A model generated the notes under the pieces. The model ran no database searches, was not told the origin of the DNA, and saw only the letters and a list, made by a program, of their open reading frames with translations. From NCBI GenBank assembly GCA_016758965.1, contig JAEPRB010000001.1:434001-498000 (forward strand): a DNA stretch of 64,000 nucleotides, read 5' to 3'. The number at the start of each line of letters is the position of its first letter. Position 1 is the stretch's first letter. A program made the position numbers and the translations under genes. This document shows, one piece after another, positions 46,832 to 58,300 of this stretch. The stretch comes from Circinella minor (taxonomy: Eukaryota; Mucoromycota; Mucoromycetes; Mucorales; Lichtheimiaceae).

Positions 46832-47350
46832 TATCATAAATGAGATGTTTTTCAGTTGTCACTGCTTGGTGTTGGATGCCACGGTAGAGCTCGGCGGAGA
46901 TCTGATCGCGCTTACTAACTCCTTGACAACACCAACAAATTCCGTATAGTTCAGGCTTAATTATACAAGTTAGTTTAACATTCAAATATTTTGATATCAC
47001 TATCAAGCAAAACATACTTGTAGATGTTTCGTGGATCATCATGAATATAACCTTTAACATATTCATTCCAAGCGGACCATAATGATACAACTATAAATTT
47101 TCATAATAAGTTACTGACACGGTTTATAAATGAATATATGAAGTTGTATGGTTAACTTTCTCTTGATCATCGTTGGTTCTCTATAGCAGGACTACCAGAA
47201 TAAAGTTCCCAAAAAATTTCCAGATCATCTTCTTCCGTTCTAACCTTTGCTTTGTTGGATGTATTTTCTTCTTCTTTCACTTCCTCTTCTTTATCATCGC
47301 CATGGTTTTCACGCTCTCTTTGTATTATAAGAACATTATCTCTTTATCCC

Positions 47351-48545
47351 AGGTGAAATAAGAAATCATATTAAAATACAGAGGCGAACAGACCTATACT
47401 ATATTCCATAACATTATATATTAGTAGTTTGACGACCTACCAACGTATGTGATCTTTTTTTTTTCTTTGTTATACCTTATTGGATATTGATGGTAAAACG
47501 TTTTGAGTTAAAGTGCTACATTTGTCAATAATTATTTAGTTATTAAACAATAGAATATACATAATTTACAAAAATAAAAAGTAGATACCCACAGACATTT
47601 CCTACTGTTATATTACTTGAGTTCTTAATATCGATGCTTGTTGTGGAAGCCGATCCGCTCTTGACAGCCTTTTCCAGGTTTTGAGGGGTGGGGGGCACTA
47701 TTTTGATCCAATATAAGTTAATTATTCAATAAATGAACATTCACAATAAAAAGATATAATTTTTGTTATTATTCACCTTTTTCCATTTTTTTTTTTTTAT
47801 ATTAATAAATCAACATGATTTCCAAGTCGGTCAAGAATATAATGCTGTTTGATTCAATTTAAACCATTCAGATAAGTGGGGAGATTTTTTATTCTTATTG
47901 TCATTCGGAAACGCCCCGAGTAAATCTCCCAAAATCTCCACCTTTTGCATTGTATTGCGAACCCCCCCCCAGTTACTTTTTGTCCCGATGTTCTGGATAT
48001 TAGTAGTTCGGAAATGAAGGCATGATTTTTTTTAAAAGTCTTTAAATAATAGAGGAAAGGGTTTTTCACGAGTCAAAGAATGATAAATAGAGAGGGCAAA
48101 GGAGAAAAGAGAGGTGAATTTACACTTCTCCGACGCATAATGAATGATTCAAACACATCTCAGACCGTTTCTTTTTTTTTTGAAGAACAAAATTATGTAC
48201 CAGTTGCCTAAACCAACAGCCCCCTAATATTAACCTTAGGGTAAGGTCCATCAGACACCCCCCACCCACCCACCCTTTGACACTTTTTTTCTTATTATAA
48301 AATAGCATAATTTGAAGTATGGTATAAAACTTAAGCATCCAGACATGCTGATTGGAATTCGACAACACAAACACTTCTTAAAAGCTTCAATAACTTCTTC
48401 ATCTCCCACCCAAACCAGGTTTCCCCCCCCCAAAAAAAAATGCAAATGGGTTTTTGAATTTATTGTAATATGAACAGATAAACAAATCTAACCTGCGCAC
48501 AGGTAAAAAAAAAAAAACAGATTCCATACTCAAAATCTATCAAAA
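47351..48545. other. Spacer with minus-strand coding-like scraps
   Basis: On the minus strand 47970-47835 reads MQKVEILGDLLGAFPNDN, then SPHLSEWFKLNQTALYS-stop, which looks like genuine protein sequence. About 48420-48330 reads DEEVIEAFKKCLCCRIPISM. They are separated by homopolymer C/G/A runs and no continuous gene can be built. C-rich runs such as the C9 at 47964-47972 stand out in this AT-rich region. Confidence 0.4.
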
Positions 48546-49004
48546 GGGAATTGCTACGGACCCCCAAAAACATACTATTTTAAGTAATTTCATCTCTTAT
48601 GGACACACCACTTTTATATTTTTTCAAGGGCACACAACAAATTAATATAATCACATCGTATCCAGCCCTTTATACACTATCTATACAGCTATTATCGTTA
48701 TACGGCTTATAAATGTTTATGAAACTTATATTATCAGCTCGACTTTTTATAATAGCAATCAATATTTCTTATGGTTTCTTACTATATTCATTGTGTACAC
48801 AAGTGGGAATTGTGGGCCTTATGAAAGCAAGACAAAAAAGGAATCATATATACTTTTAATGTTACATATGAGCAGTCAAACAAGCGCTATTGGTGTTGAC
48901 AACGCTATTACTATAGTTTATATGATCTAAGAACTTATTCGATAACTGTTTATTTGTGGGGTGTCCGTAAGCAAAATGTGGGGTGTCCGTACGTAGCAAT
49001 TCCC
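48546..49004. mobile_element. MITE with GGGAATTGCTACG termini
   Basis: The left end GGGAATTGCTACGGACCCCC and the right end read inward GGGAATTGCTACGTACGGAC share 13 identical terminal bases. The right side repeats TGTGGGGTGTCCGTA twice (48955-48992). The element is 459 bp with no coding capacity. No clear target duplication is visible, so the superfamily is unassigned. Confidence 0.65.
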
Positions 49005-50004
49005 CGGTTTTATTTTTTGCATTTAGCCCAATTCAACTTTCCAACATTGTAAAGTGAATTTTACCCCCTCTCGCCCTTGATATTTTTTTTTTCTCTTTTT
49101 TAAATAATATCCATAATTATATTGTACGTACGTTACGTATGTGGTACTAACAAAAAATCATAATATAATTTTGGGTACGTATGCGTCATTTTACATATAT
49201 AACTATTCTATTTATATGGATTTAATGTTACGTAAAAAAAATATATTAAATGGTTACGTACCCTTTTTTTCTACTACGTAATAGCACAATGACCTTGACA
49301 ACAACAACAAGTGAATTAAATTTTCTCCTCCCATAATTTTATTCTTTATGCTGGTATACTTTATGAATTAGGTTTCTGTGTTACTTACACACTTTTTTTT
49401 TTTGAATAATTCTTGTTAGTTTTTATCAACCAGTTCAAGGAGATGATATAACCTTTTATTTTTTATTTTCTGTCAGATTTTCTTAAAATAAGGAGAACTT
49501 TGTTGTTGTTGTTGTTATGGTAACCATGATAAATAGTCAATATTATTTATGAAATAAAAGCTTATATATGTATATTTCTTGAGATAACGACATGAATATA
49601 AAATCTCTACTAAATATGAAATATGTATATCCATTTGAACATTTAGAGTGAGAGGTATTGGTCCGTAGTTAAGTGTACGTAGTGAATCTTATAATGTTCA
49701 ACTAAAAACTATATATAGTTTTTTTTTTTTTGGAACATACATACATAAATAATATTTAAGTTACTGACATTATAATTAGACTATCTATAACTATAGAAAC
49801 ATTATTCTTTTAAATTGAGAACACGACGAGTGGGTATACTACTTTAAAAAAAAACACAATGACTAGATGCTTTATTTTCTGGTATAAAAAAAATAAACTC
49901 AGCAGAACACACATAACATATAACATGACACAGCCTCGTCACCTTTTTCTCTATCTCTTTTTTTTTTTTATACCCATATATATATATATATATTATTTTA
50001 TAAA
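49005..50004. other. Spacer and 5' flank of the CSN7 gene
   Basis: AT-rich with repeated TACGTA/ACGTACGT motifs (49125-49265). Nothing coding is supported. (TA)n directly precedes the CSN7 start. Confidence 0.5.
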
Positions 50005-50171
50005 ATGAATGAATCCAATCTAACTTTATCAACAAGTCAAAAATTACAAACCTTTTTATTATTATCAAAATCAGTAAAAGGTGTAGCTAATTCAAAATTA
50101 ATTCTTGATGTACTTTCTTCACCTGGCATTTACGTGTTTTCTGAACTTGCTGAAGCTCCTAATGTTGTCGA

Positions 50172-50221
<50 letters not shown>

Positions 50222-51243
50222 GAACCCCCCAACCTCTACCCTCTTATAAAAAAAAAAGGAGTCTTTTTCTCATTATATTCAAGTAAATTAATAATAATCA
50301 AACTATTTTTTTTAGGCATCAAAATTACCAGAAGTTGCACCTTATTATGCACTTTTAAAAATCTTCATGTATGGTACATTTAAAGATTATGTTGGTAAGT
50401 TCATTGTGAAAATAATTGACTCTTTTTATATGTATGTGTTATATATAACATATTTATTTATATAGCTGAACAAGACAATTTACCTACATTGAATGATGCA
50501 CAACGTATTAAATTGAAACATCTTTCTATTGTTGCACTTTCTGAATCAAGTCGAGTATGTAAATCATTTAATATATATATATATATATAAATTTGGGTAT
50601 AATATAATACTAATGAATATATAGACACTTCCATATACATTATTACAAGAGTATTTGGATATTCCAAATGTACGCACACTTGAAGATTTAATTATTGATG
50701 GATTTTATAATGGAATACTTGTTGGTAAATTGGATCAAAAACAACAACAACTTCAAGTAGAATATACAATGGGACGTGATGTAAGACCAGAACAATTGGA
50801 AGAAACCATGTTATCATTAAAATCATGGTCAGATAATACAAAAACAGTATTAAAAGCTATTGATAATCGTATATCTGCTGCGCATGAAATGAATTCAACC
50901 AATCAAATAGAACGTGATGAATATAATAAACAAATTGAAATTATTAGAAGAAAAATACGTTCTAAATCAGGAGGAGTTTCTTCTTTATCAAATAATAATA
51001 ATAATAATAATAGTAGTAATAAAATGGAAACAGATGATATTGATTCTGCTGGGATCATGAGATCAAGAGAACAAGGTTTAAATGATCCAAATAGTGAACA
51101 ACGTAGTGGTCGAGCCAAGAAGAGGTAAATAAAGTAATGTATATTATTACATTTATATTTATATATCTTTTATTTTTTTTATATTATATATTAATAATGA
51201 TTATAGTAGAGGAACAAAACGTTTTTTAGTGGGTCGACCCTAA
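50005..51243 (+). CDS. CSN7: COP9 signalosome subunit 7 (PCI domain)
   Basis: Exons 50005-50172, 50316-50394, 50466-50554, 50625-51124 and probably 51207-51243 join in phase to about 290 residues. The N-terminus LSTSQKLQTFLLLSKSVKGV and LILDVLSSPGIYVFSELAEA match the helical repeat of CSN7. The PCI core includes LLKIFMYGTFKDY, RIKLKHLSIVALSESSRTLP and LLQEYLDIPNVRTLEDLIID, then FYNGILVGKLDQKQQQLQVE, the winged-helix end. A long helix and a polyAsn/Ser, basic tail follow. CSN7 is a core subunit of the signalosome that removes Nedd8 from cullins. The terminal exon is uncertain: without the last splice the frame stops at 51128 right after KKR; with it the tail ends FLVGRP. I prefer the spliced form because donor AG/GTAAAT and acceptor TATAG are both good. 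Intron 1 contains a run of 46 A. Confidence 0.9.
50175..50220 (+). repeat. 46-nt poly(A) tract in CSN7 intron 1
   Basis: Starts two bases into the intron (GT then A46). It is long enough that its true length may differ from the assembled length. Confidence 0.9.
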
Positions 51244-51627
51244 ATTGATTTAAGGATTTTTTTGCATAATAATAATCAATAATACATTAACAAAATAAAC
51301 TTTTGTTTCTATCCTGTACTCTTTTTATATATAAAAAAAAACCTCCTCAACTCATTCCCCCCTCCTCTTTTTTTTTTTCCTTCTAACAAAAAAAAAAAAA
51401 AAAAAAAACCTCCTTTTATATCATTTGCTAATAAAAACTCATTCATTCACAGACACGTATTCTCTCTTTTTTTTTTTATATATATATATTATTTACGTAG
51501 TTTGTTATAGAAAGAATTGATATGCCAAAACAAATTAGTTCAGCAAATAAATTTAATATTTTTCTTTTATTTTTTCCATGCTTTTCTTTTTTCTTTTTTT
51601 TTTTTTTTTTATTTTAATTAATAAATA

Positions 51628-52179
51628 ATGTTTGAACATCATACTCAATTTCAACAAGTTTATAATAATGATAATGATAATGCATCGACAAGAATATATA
51701 CTTTAGATCGTTCACCTCATTATCATCTTATAAGTAAAGTAATTCAACATCGTCGTCTTCGTCAACAAGAAAAATCATGTACTTCTTTTACACCTACATC
51801 CAGTTTACGTTCTAAAAAAAAAAATACAACCACCATTGATACAAATTGTATGGCAGTTGAAAATGGATTACCCTCGCCACCAGTAGATGGTCATTTTAAA
51901 TTAACACCTAACTCTTTTACTTCTACAACAACTCCTTTACTACCAACAACAACAACAACAACAACAACAATAAAAGATCATGATTCTTTTATGGATAATA
52001 TGAATAAAAAGAGTTTAAGTAAAGCGGATATTTGTATTAAATTACAAGAATTAAGAGATGAAAAACATCGGTTATTTCAATTAATTAAACAACAATTAGT
52101 TTTACAAGAAGAACAAGAACGTCGAGCTTCGCAAGAATATTATATACAACAACAACAACAACACCATTATATTAGTTGA
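51628..52179 (+). CDS. Hypothetical protein with a C-terminal coiled coil
   Basis: A single-exon frame of 183 residues starts MFEHHTQFQQVYNND. The middle is low-complexity, with Ser/Thr runs including a long polyThr stretch (about residues 100-117). The C-terminal third, LSKADICIKLQELRDEKHRL and then FQLIKQQLVLQEEQERRASQ, is a clear amphipathic helix likely to form a coiled coil. It ends in polyGln/His. Codon use and composition match the neighbouring genes, and the T-rich leader before the ATG resembles other starts here. I do not recognise a family. It lies head-to-tail 385 bp after CSN7, and a GAATT repeat (52186-52211) follows its stop. Confidence 0.6.
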   Translation: MFEHHTQFQQVYNNDNDNASTRIYTLDRSPHYHLISKVIQHRRLRQQEKSCTSFTPTSSLRSKKKNTTTIDTNCMAVENGLPSPPVDGHFKLTPNSFTSTTTPLLPTTTTTTTTIKDHDSFMDNMNKKSLSKADICIKLQELRDEKHRLFQLIKQQLVLQEEQERRASQEYYIQQQQQHHYIS

Positions 52180-53096
52180 ATATATATATTGAATTGAATT
52201 GAATTGAATTGTTTAAAGGTAATAATTTATTATCATTTATAAAAAAAAAAAAAAAAGTGTATTTATAAATACTTACGCAATTGTTTTCTTTTGGGGAAAT
52301 AATAGTAAACCAGTGTAATAAAGTGACTCTCTCTCTCTAGGAAAAGAACCTCCCTATTTTTTTTTTAATCCCTAAAAAACATGCATATAACTTCCACCTC
52401 TTTCTCTCTCTCTCTTTCTTTCTTCCATTAAAAAAAAAACATCCGCATCCATTTTATATAACACATTTTCATGCTCATACATACATACATACACACACAC
52501 ACACATACATACATACACCGAAAAAAGAAGAAAGACCTCTTTCATAACTCATTGAATATATATATAACATCATCCTTTGGAGAGGGGAGAAGGGGGGGGT
52601 TCAAAAGGGTATTAAAAAAAAAGGAGATTTATTCCTTAACCCTTTTTCTCCTTTCCATCAATATTCTTTTTTGTAAATAGTGCATATATAAAATATATAT
52701 ATATATATTTTCTTTTCTGTTGTCAATTTTTTTTTTTTTTAAAAAAAATATACAAGTTATATATTATAGGGATTATTATTAGAACATGGGGGGGGGGGAG
52801 GGGAGGTTTATTCAAATCACACATTATTAAAACAAAAGAGTACTATGTAGTTAAATGTGTGGTTTTGGTTTGGAAAAAAAAAAGTTCTGGATGTAAAAAT
52901 ATATATAAGGTTTCTATTTATTTAGAACCATAAAACCCAAAAAAAGAAAATTTTGGTTTTTTTTATATACCCTAAACAACTTATTGAAAAAAGCCCCGTT
53001 TAACAACTTTTTTTTTTTTTTTTTTTCCAACTTTCTTTTTATTTTAATCATTATATAATATATATATATATATATATAATAAAGTAATATTATACT
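52180..53096. other. Spacer and 5' flank of the RhoGAP gene
   Basis: Low-complexity: (GAATT)n, (CT)n, (CATA)n near 52475-52515, G10 near 52788, and (TA)n just before the RhoGAP start. No gene is supported. Confidence 0.5.
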
Positions 53097-53677
53097 ATGG
53101 CGCCTTCTTCGCCAGAAAGTATATCATTTCATAATTCTGACGACAATGAAAATGGTAATGTTCGATTTACTCGACTTATGCGAGATACTCGAACTAAAAT
53201 GGAAGCTAAAAAATTGGAATTAAATGCTACCATGCAAGAAAAATTACCTGAATGGAAATTAAGAGGTGCCATGTATAGTCAATATGCACGTGAAACAGGT
53301 ATAGAATGGAGTCGTAAAGGAAAAGAAACTGTAGATCGATGGAAAAAAGAATTAGCTGAACGAGGTATTCTCTCTTTCTCTTTTTTAATAAATAAATATA
53401 TATATATATATTGGGGGTTGGGGGGGAGTGTAGAATTGAACTAACAAATAATAATAAAAACTTAATAGAATCAGCAAATAATAATCTTCCATCATTACCA
53501 TCACGACAAAATATATCAACAACAACACCTGGATTAATATTTGGTGTACCATTAGAACAAGCAATACCACTGGATGGTAATTTACCTATTGTTGTACAAA
53601 GATGTTTGGATTATTTAGATATGCATGGTAAATTTAATATTATTTTGAATAATAATAAATAAAGATAATTAATATTA

Positions 53678-53709
<32 letters not shown>

Positions 53710-54806
53710 TAGGTATACATGAAGTAGGAATCTATAGAATACCAGGTAGTTTAATAGCAGTAAATAAATTACGTGCTGTATTTGATTCAGGTAAAAATGA
53801 ATATATAATATATATATAAATTCTTTCTTTAAGAATGAATGAATTAAATATTCTTTTATATATATAAAAAAAAAAGGAACCAATGTCGATTTAAGTTCAT
53901 TAGAATCAGAAACTCATGTTATAAGTACATTATTAAAAATGTATTTACGTGAATGTAAGTTCAAATATATATTTTATTCCTCAATTTCCCCCCCCCCAAA
54001 TTATCTAATTAATTACTCTTATGACTCTCAAAAAATTTTTAGTACCAGAACCCATTATTCCATCTGAATTATATGAAAAACTCAATGATGATAAAGATTG
54101 GATGGAAGAAGAAGAAGAAAAAGATATTGATGATATAATTACACCTCAACGTATTCAATTCGTAAAACAATTAATGAAACAATTACCTATACATCATTTT
54201 CATTTATTAAGACGTTTATGTCGACATTTAAAAAATGTATCAGATCACAGTGATGAAAATCGTATGCCAACATCGAATCTTGCCCTTGTATTTATTCCAA
54301 CACTTGGTATAGATCGTACATTATTTCATTGTCTTGTGGATCATTATAATGAAGTTTTTCCATCTCCTCCTGTACCACCTACCAAACCACGTCATTTTAA
54401 ATCAAAAACTTTACCAGATTCTGAAATGATCATGTTAAGTCGTACTTCTTCTCCTTCTACTACTTTACATCATCATTCACCTTCTCCTCCTGTAAAACCA
54501 AGTCGACATCATATTAAACCTTCTTCATCTTCTTCTTTATATCAACTTGAACAAAAACAAAAACAAAAACAAATTTCAGAAACAAATATTAAAAATGAAC
54601 CATCTATCATGAAAAAACAACCTATTTTAAAACCTCGATCCAAATCCATGTCAGCAACATTTTCTTCTAATAATTATAATAATATACAACAACAACAACA
54701 AAAAGGATCACCATCCCATCAACCATTAATTCCTTCTTGGAAACGAACGACTGGTACTCGTGTAGAAGCATTAGGTCGACAATTTGAAGCAAAATGGAAT
54801 TCATGA
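53097..54806 (+). CDS. RhoGAP-domain protein
   Basis: Five exons (53097-53364, 53469-53627, 53713-53790, 53877-53954, 54043-54806) join in phase to 448 residues. Residues 1-90 are charged and helical (TRLMRDTRTKMEAKKLELNA). The RhoGAP domain spans about residues 110-310. It opens FGVPLEQAIPLDGNLPIVVQ; the catalytic arginine finger lies in HEVGIYRIPGS (Arg near residue 150); then come LLKMYLRELPEPIIPSELY, LLRRLCRHLKNV and the Asn-containing MPTSNLALVFIPTL. This domain speeds GTP hydrolysis by Rho/Rac/Cdc42 GTPases, which control polarity and the cell wall. The tail is Pro/Ser-rich, with SPPVPPTKP and SPPVKPSR candidate SH3-binding sites. An acidic loop, EEEEEKDIDD, sits inside the domain. The gene is convergent with the PPR gene. 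Confidence 0.93.
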
Positions 54807-55300
54807 TATACCCCACTCACCTTACTACTACTACTACTACTACTACACATAAACTCAAACTCCATAATTAGGGTGTAATCCCATTTCTAGTATAAATTCT
54901 CTCTTCTTATCTCGTCTTCCCCCCCCCCTCCCCTCTCTCCAAATTTATCTAAAATAACCGATTACACTTTTGTAAATCTTTTTTTTTTCATTCTATAATA
55001 CGATTATTGATATTATTATATAAATATATATATTTTTTCCATAAACAAAACAAATCAAAGGAAGGGGGGAAAAAACGAAAAAAGTATAAATGCTAAAACA
55101 AATGTACAAAAAAAAAAAAGAAAGAAAGATAGAAAAAAAAAATGCGAGAAAAAAAAGTTATGTATATCAACGAAATATAAATGTGTTTGTGTGTGTATGT
55201 GAAATAAAAAGAAAAGGATGATAAATAGTAGGTAAAAAAAAAAAAAAAAAAAAAAAGAAGATAATAATAATAATAATAAAAGTAATTTTCTTTTTCTTTC
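54807..55300. other. 3' intergenic region between RhoGAP and PPR genes
   Basis: Shared 3' region of two convergent genes, with (CTA)n at 54826-54845, poly-A runs and several AATAAA-like sequences on both strands. No gene is present. Confidence 0.6.
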
Positions 55301-58300
55301 TTATATTTTTTGCATAGGAAGTAAAGCACGAACATGATCAATCACCTTGATAGGGAAATTACGACCATTATGCATTTGTTCTACAACATGAGCAGCTTTT
55401 TCGGGTTGTTTATTCACCAAATAAGCTTTCACCATCGCTTCATAAGTACTAGGTTCCTTGACTAAAACTTGAGATTGTTCATCTTCCTTGACATCCAACA
55501 TATTTTCCCAAATCTTTTCAGCCTTTGCCATATCACCTAATGATCCATAACCAGTAATGAAAAGATTTTCAATATAAGAAGAAGAACGAGCACCCGAAGC
55601 CAACATTTCTTGATAAAGTTTTTCAGCAGCTTGAATATCATTATTATCAATAAAAGTATTTAACATGGCTTGATAGACGGTTTCATCCGGTTTGACATTG
55701 GCTTTTTTCATTTCATTATAAACAGCGACAGCGGAATTGACATCACGATGGAGACAACCATAAGAACGAATCAAAGTAGCGAAATGACTTGGACCAGGAC
55801 GAAGATGATGACGTTTTGTCATATCTGTCAAAAGTTTATGTGCTGCAAGCATATCATAAGGTGGTATATTGGCATAGACTTCCATCAAAAGTTTATAAGT
55901 ATGACCTGAAGGTTTCAAATTGTACTGTAATAACAAATGATAATATTCGAGTGCCTTGTCACGATTAGGTCGTTGTTGTGTATAAAATTGAATCATACTA
56001 TTGAATACACCGATACGTGGATAATACTTGGGAGATCGTAACATTTCATGGAAAAATCGTTCAGCACGTGTTTCAGAACTACATCGAATACAAGCAGAAA
56101 TCAAAGCAGCATAGGTAATCGAATTAGGTTGAACACCCAATTTCTTCATTTCATCAAACAAACGTAACACATGATCAATCTTGCGACATTTGGCCAATTT
56201 GGACATGACCACATTATAGAAATAAACAGTGGGTCGAACCTTGTTTTTCATGGCTTCTTCATAAATATCCAAAGCATCCATTGATTCATCTGAAGTCGTA
56301 TTGGCAGTACATGTCAATAAAGAACCATAAGCATCACCATCAGGAATCATATTTCGTTGACGCATCTTGTCATAAAATTCACGTGCATGCGTTAAATCAT
56401 CCACACGTGCATAAGCAACTAACATACTATTATAAATATGTTGTAAAGCACGATGTTGAATATTCTTGGGTAATTGTGTAAATGATTCTTTTACGACATT
56501 ATAAGCTTGAACAGCCCCTTCTAAATTGTTTTGACGTGTTGCTTGTTGAATAATATCACGAACAGCATCAGGGGAAGGAATTTTTCCTTTTTGAACAATT
56601 TGTTGATCCAAGACTTCAATTGATCCCTTGAAATTGCCTTTAATAGCTAAATCCAAAGCCGCACCTGATTTTAAATCGGATTCTACAGTCCAATTTATAA
56701 ATTCACCTGTCTTTCTTTCACGTTGTTGTGATGTTTTACCAGCTTGTTGTTGTTGTTGTTGAATAGACTTGTTACCAGAAACTTGACTTTGTTGTTGTTC
56801 CAATTGAGCAAGATAAGGTTCAAATACCTTTTTCCAACGAGCATCGGATTCCAAATCATTATTTTTTTTGAATCGAGTCGATACACGTACATATAAATTC
56901 AAAGTAGGTTCAATATTTAATGCACGCATGGTTTCCAAAAATTCAAATACACGTTCACTGAATGCATTAGATCGAATATTTGCTTTAAATACTGCTTCAT
57001 ACAATGTTGTAAATTCACGATCCCCGATATCCTTGGTAAAATTTTCCCATGCTTCAGGATTTTGTTTAGCAGCAGTATATTGTTTCAACATAGCAGTAGC
57101 CACACGATTATCCAATTTGACACCATACTTGTTAACGAATCGCATGACTTGTACTGTAGAATTCAAATCATTGCATTTGATAGCAAATTCACGCACCACT
57201 TCCAAAAGTGGAGATCGTTCTGTAATGAAACTGGAAGAAGCATACATGCTAACAATGGACTTGATAGCTTCTACTGCCTTGGTCGTTTCCTTGAGATCCA
57301 AATAACCCAACACTACTTCTCTTGCCATGGATACATCCAATTCAAATCCTTTTTGATTCATCAATTTCACGACTTCCAATCCTTCATCTGGTTTTTGTTC
57401 AGCACGTAATAAACATACATAATCAGCCAATCGACCATATTGTCTTGAAATATCACATTGGAGCATCTTGTTATACATTTCTTCCGCTTTGTCAAGTTGT
57501 TTCAAACGACAATACATGGCCAATAACATACCATAGGTATTTCCATCCGGTTTCACATTAGCAGCTCCTGTTTCCAACTTGGTCATTAAATTATCAATGA
57601 ATGGCAAATCGTTTTTATTGGTAGCACCATACATAATACGATTGTATGGACCAATGGTCACACGAATATTATCCTTGACCATGACATCTTCCAAGATGTC
57701 CAAAGCACCTTTAAGATCATTGGCTTCTACGTGAGCATACACCAATGCATTATAAACATAAGCAGGATCATGTCGAGGAAGTTTTGAGCGTACAGTCTGG
57801 TATTCTTTAAAACATTCATGAACAGCGGGTAAATCACCGGCATAACCAAATAAAGTCATCAACATGGCGAACGTAGCACTATTGGGATTCACGGTCTTGG
57901 ATAATTCCAATTGTTCATAAATATACAATGCATCCTTGGTTTGACCTTTGGTTGAAAGCATACTTAACATGGAATTATAAAGGTCTACATCAAAATCTTC
58001 GGTACGTTCTTCACTGACAGCTCGTTCAAATAATGCCAAAGCACGATCCAAGTTCTTTTCATTTTCCAAATCACCTAAATTGGAAACTTCGACACCGAAA
58101 CGAGCAATACGACGACGTAACATATTCACCGTTCTGTGAACTTCATCATCTCGCGTACATAAAAACTTGATTAAAGTAGCATAGGTATGGGATGTAGGAT
58201 GAACACCACTCGCTACCATATCTTCATACACAGTCAACATGGCAGTCAAAGGATGATTGTGTTTACGTAAACTACCATAAGCATCTAAAACAGCATCATA

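Larger units (their letters stand above)
45017..47350 (-). pseudogene. Decayed multi-exon gene interrupted by a pogo-like MITE
   Basis: Minus-strand blocks, 5' to 3': ENHGDDKEEEVKEEENTS and EEDDLEIFWELYSGSPAIEN (about 47320-47170); WSAWNEYVKGYIHDDPRNIY (about 47085-47020); VTTEKHLIYD up to 46833, then the MITE; ILEAIDNVLNA (46110-46080); AKMEAAGDTFPVAHDDDEMW and FKSLFVKDIISP (45945-45860). Next are VVDMKAFEAS-stop-HLAVLWPMMKTCARYVRLAKD...KWFRLCKTIKS (45735-45454); YDHFEKVKFIFIHTHG (45350-45302); and GDSIRMWTLTNPESGVYFMD...YDFLEGCWKLA ending at a GTAAGT donor at 45017. A TGA at 45702-45700 and uncertain frames around the MITE indicate decay. No family is recognised. The late blocks have the same general order as the genes at 2.6-4.3 and 13-15.5 kb, so kinship is possible but unproven. 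Confidence 0.5.

Noticed and set aside
45017..47350. Idea that the ubiquitin-related genes and decayed genes form a single new defence or signalling system
   Set aside because: The genes lie on both strands, far apart, separated by transposons, with no shared regulation or domain link visible.
48226..48250. TTAACC...TTAGGG suggested interstitial telomeric sequence
   Set aside because: Only single units occur, not a tandem array.
56868..57409. Plus-strand frames of 115-145 codons opposite the PPR gene
   Set aside because: They are antisense shadows of the strongly supported 1173-residue PPR frame.
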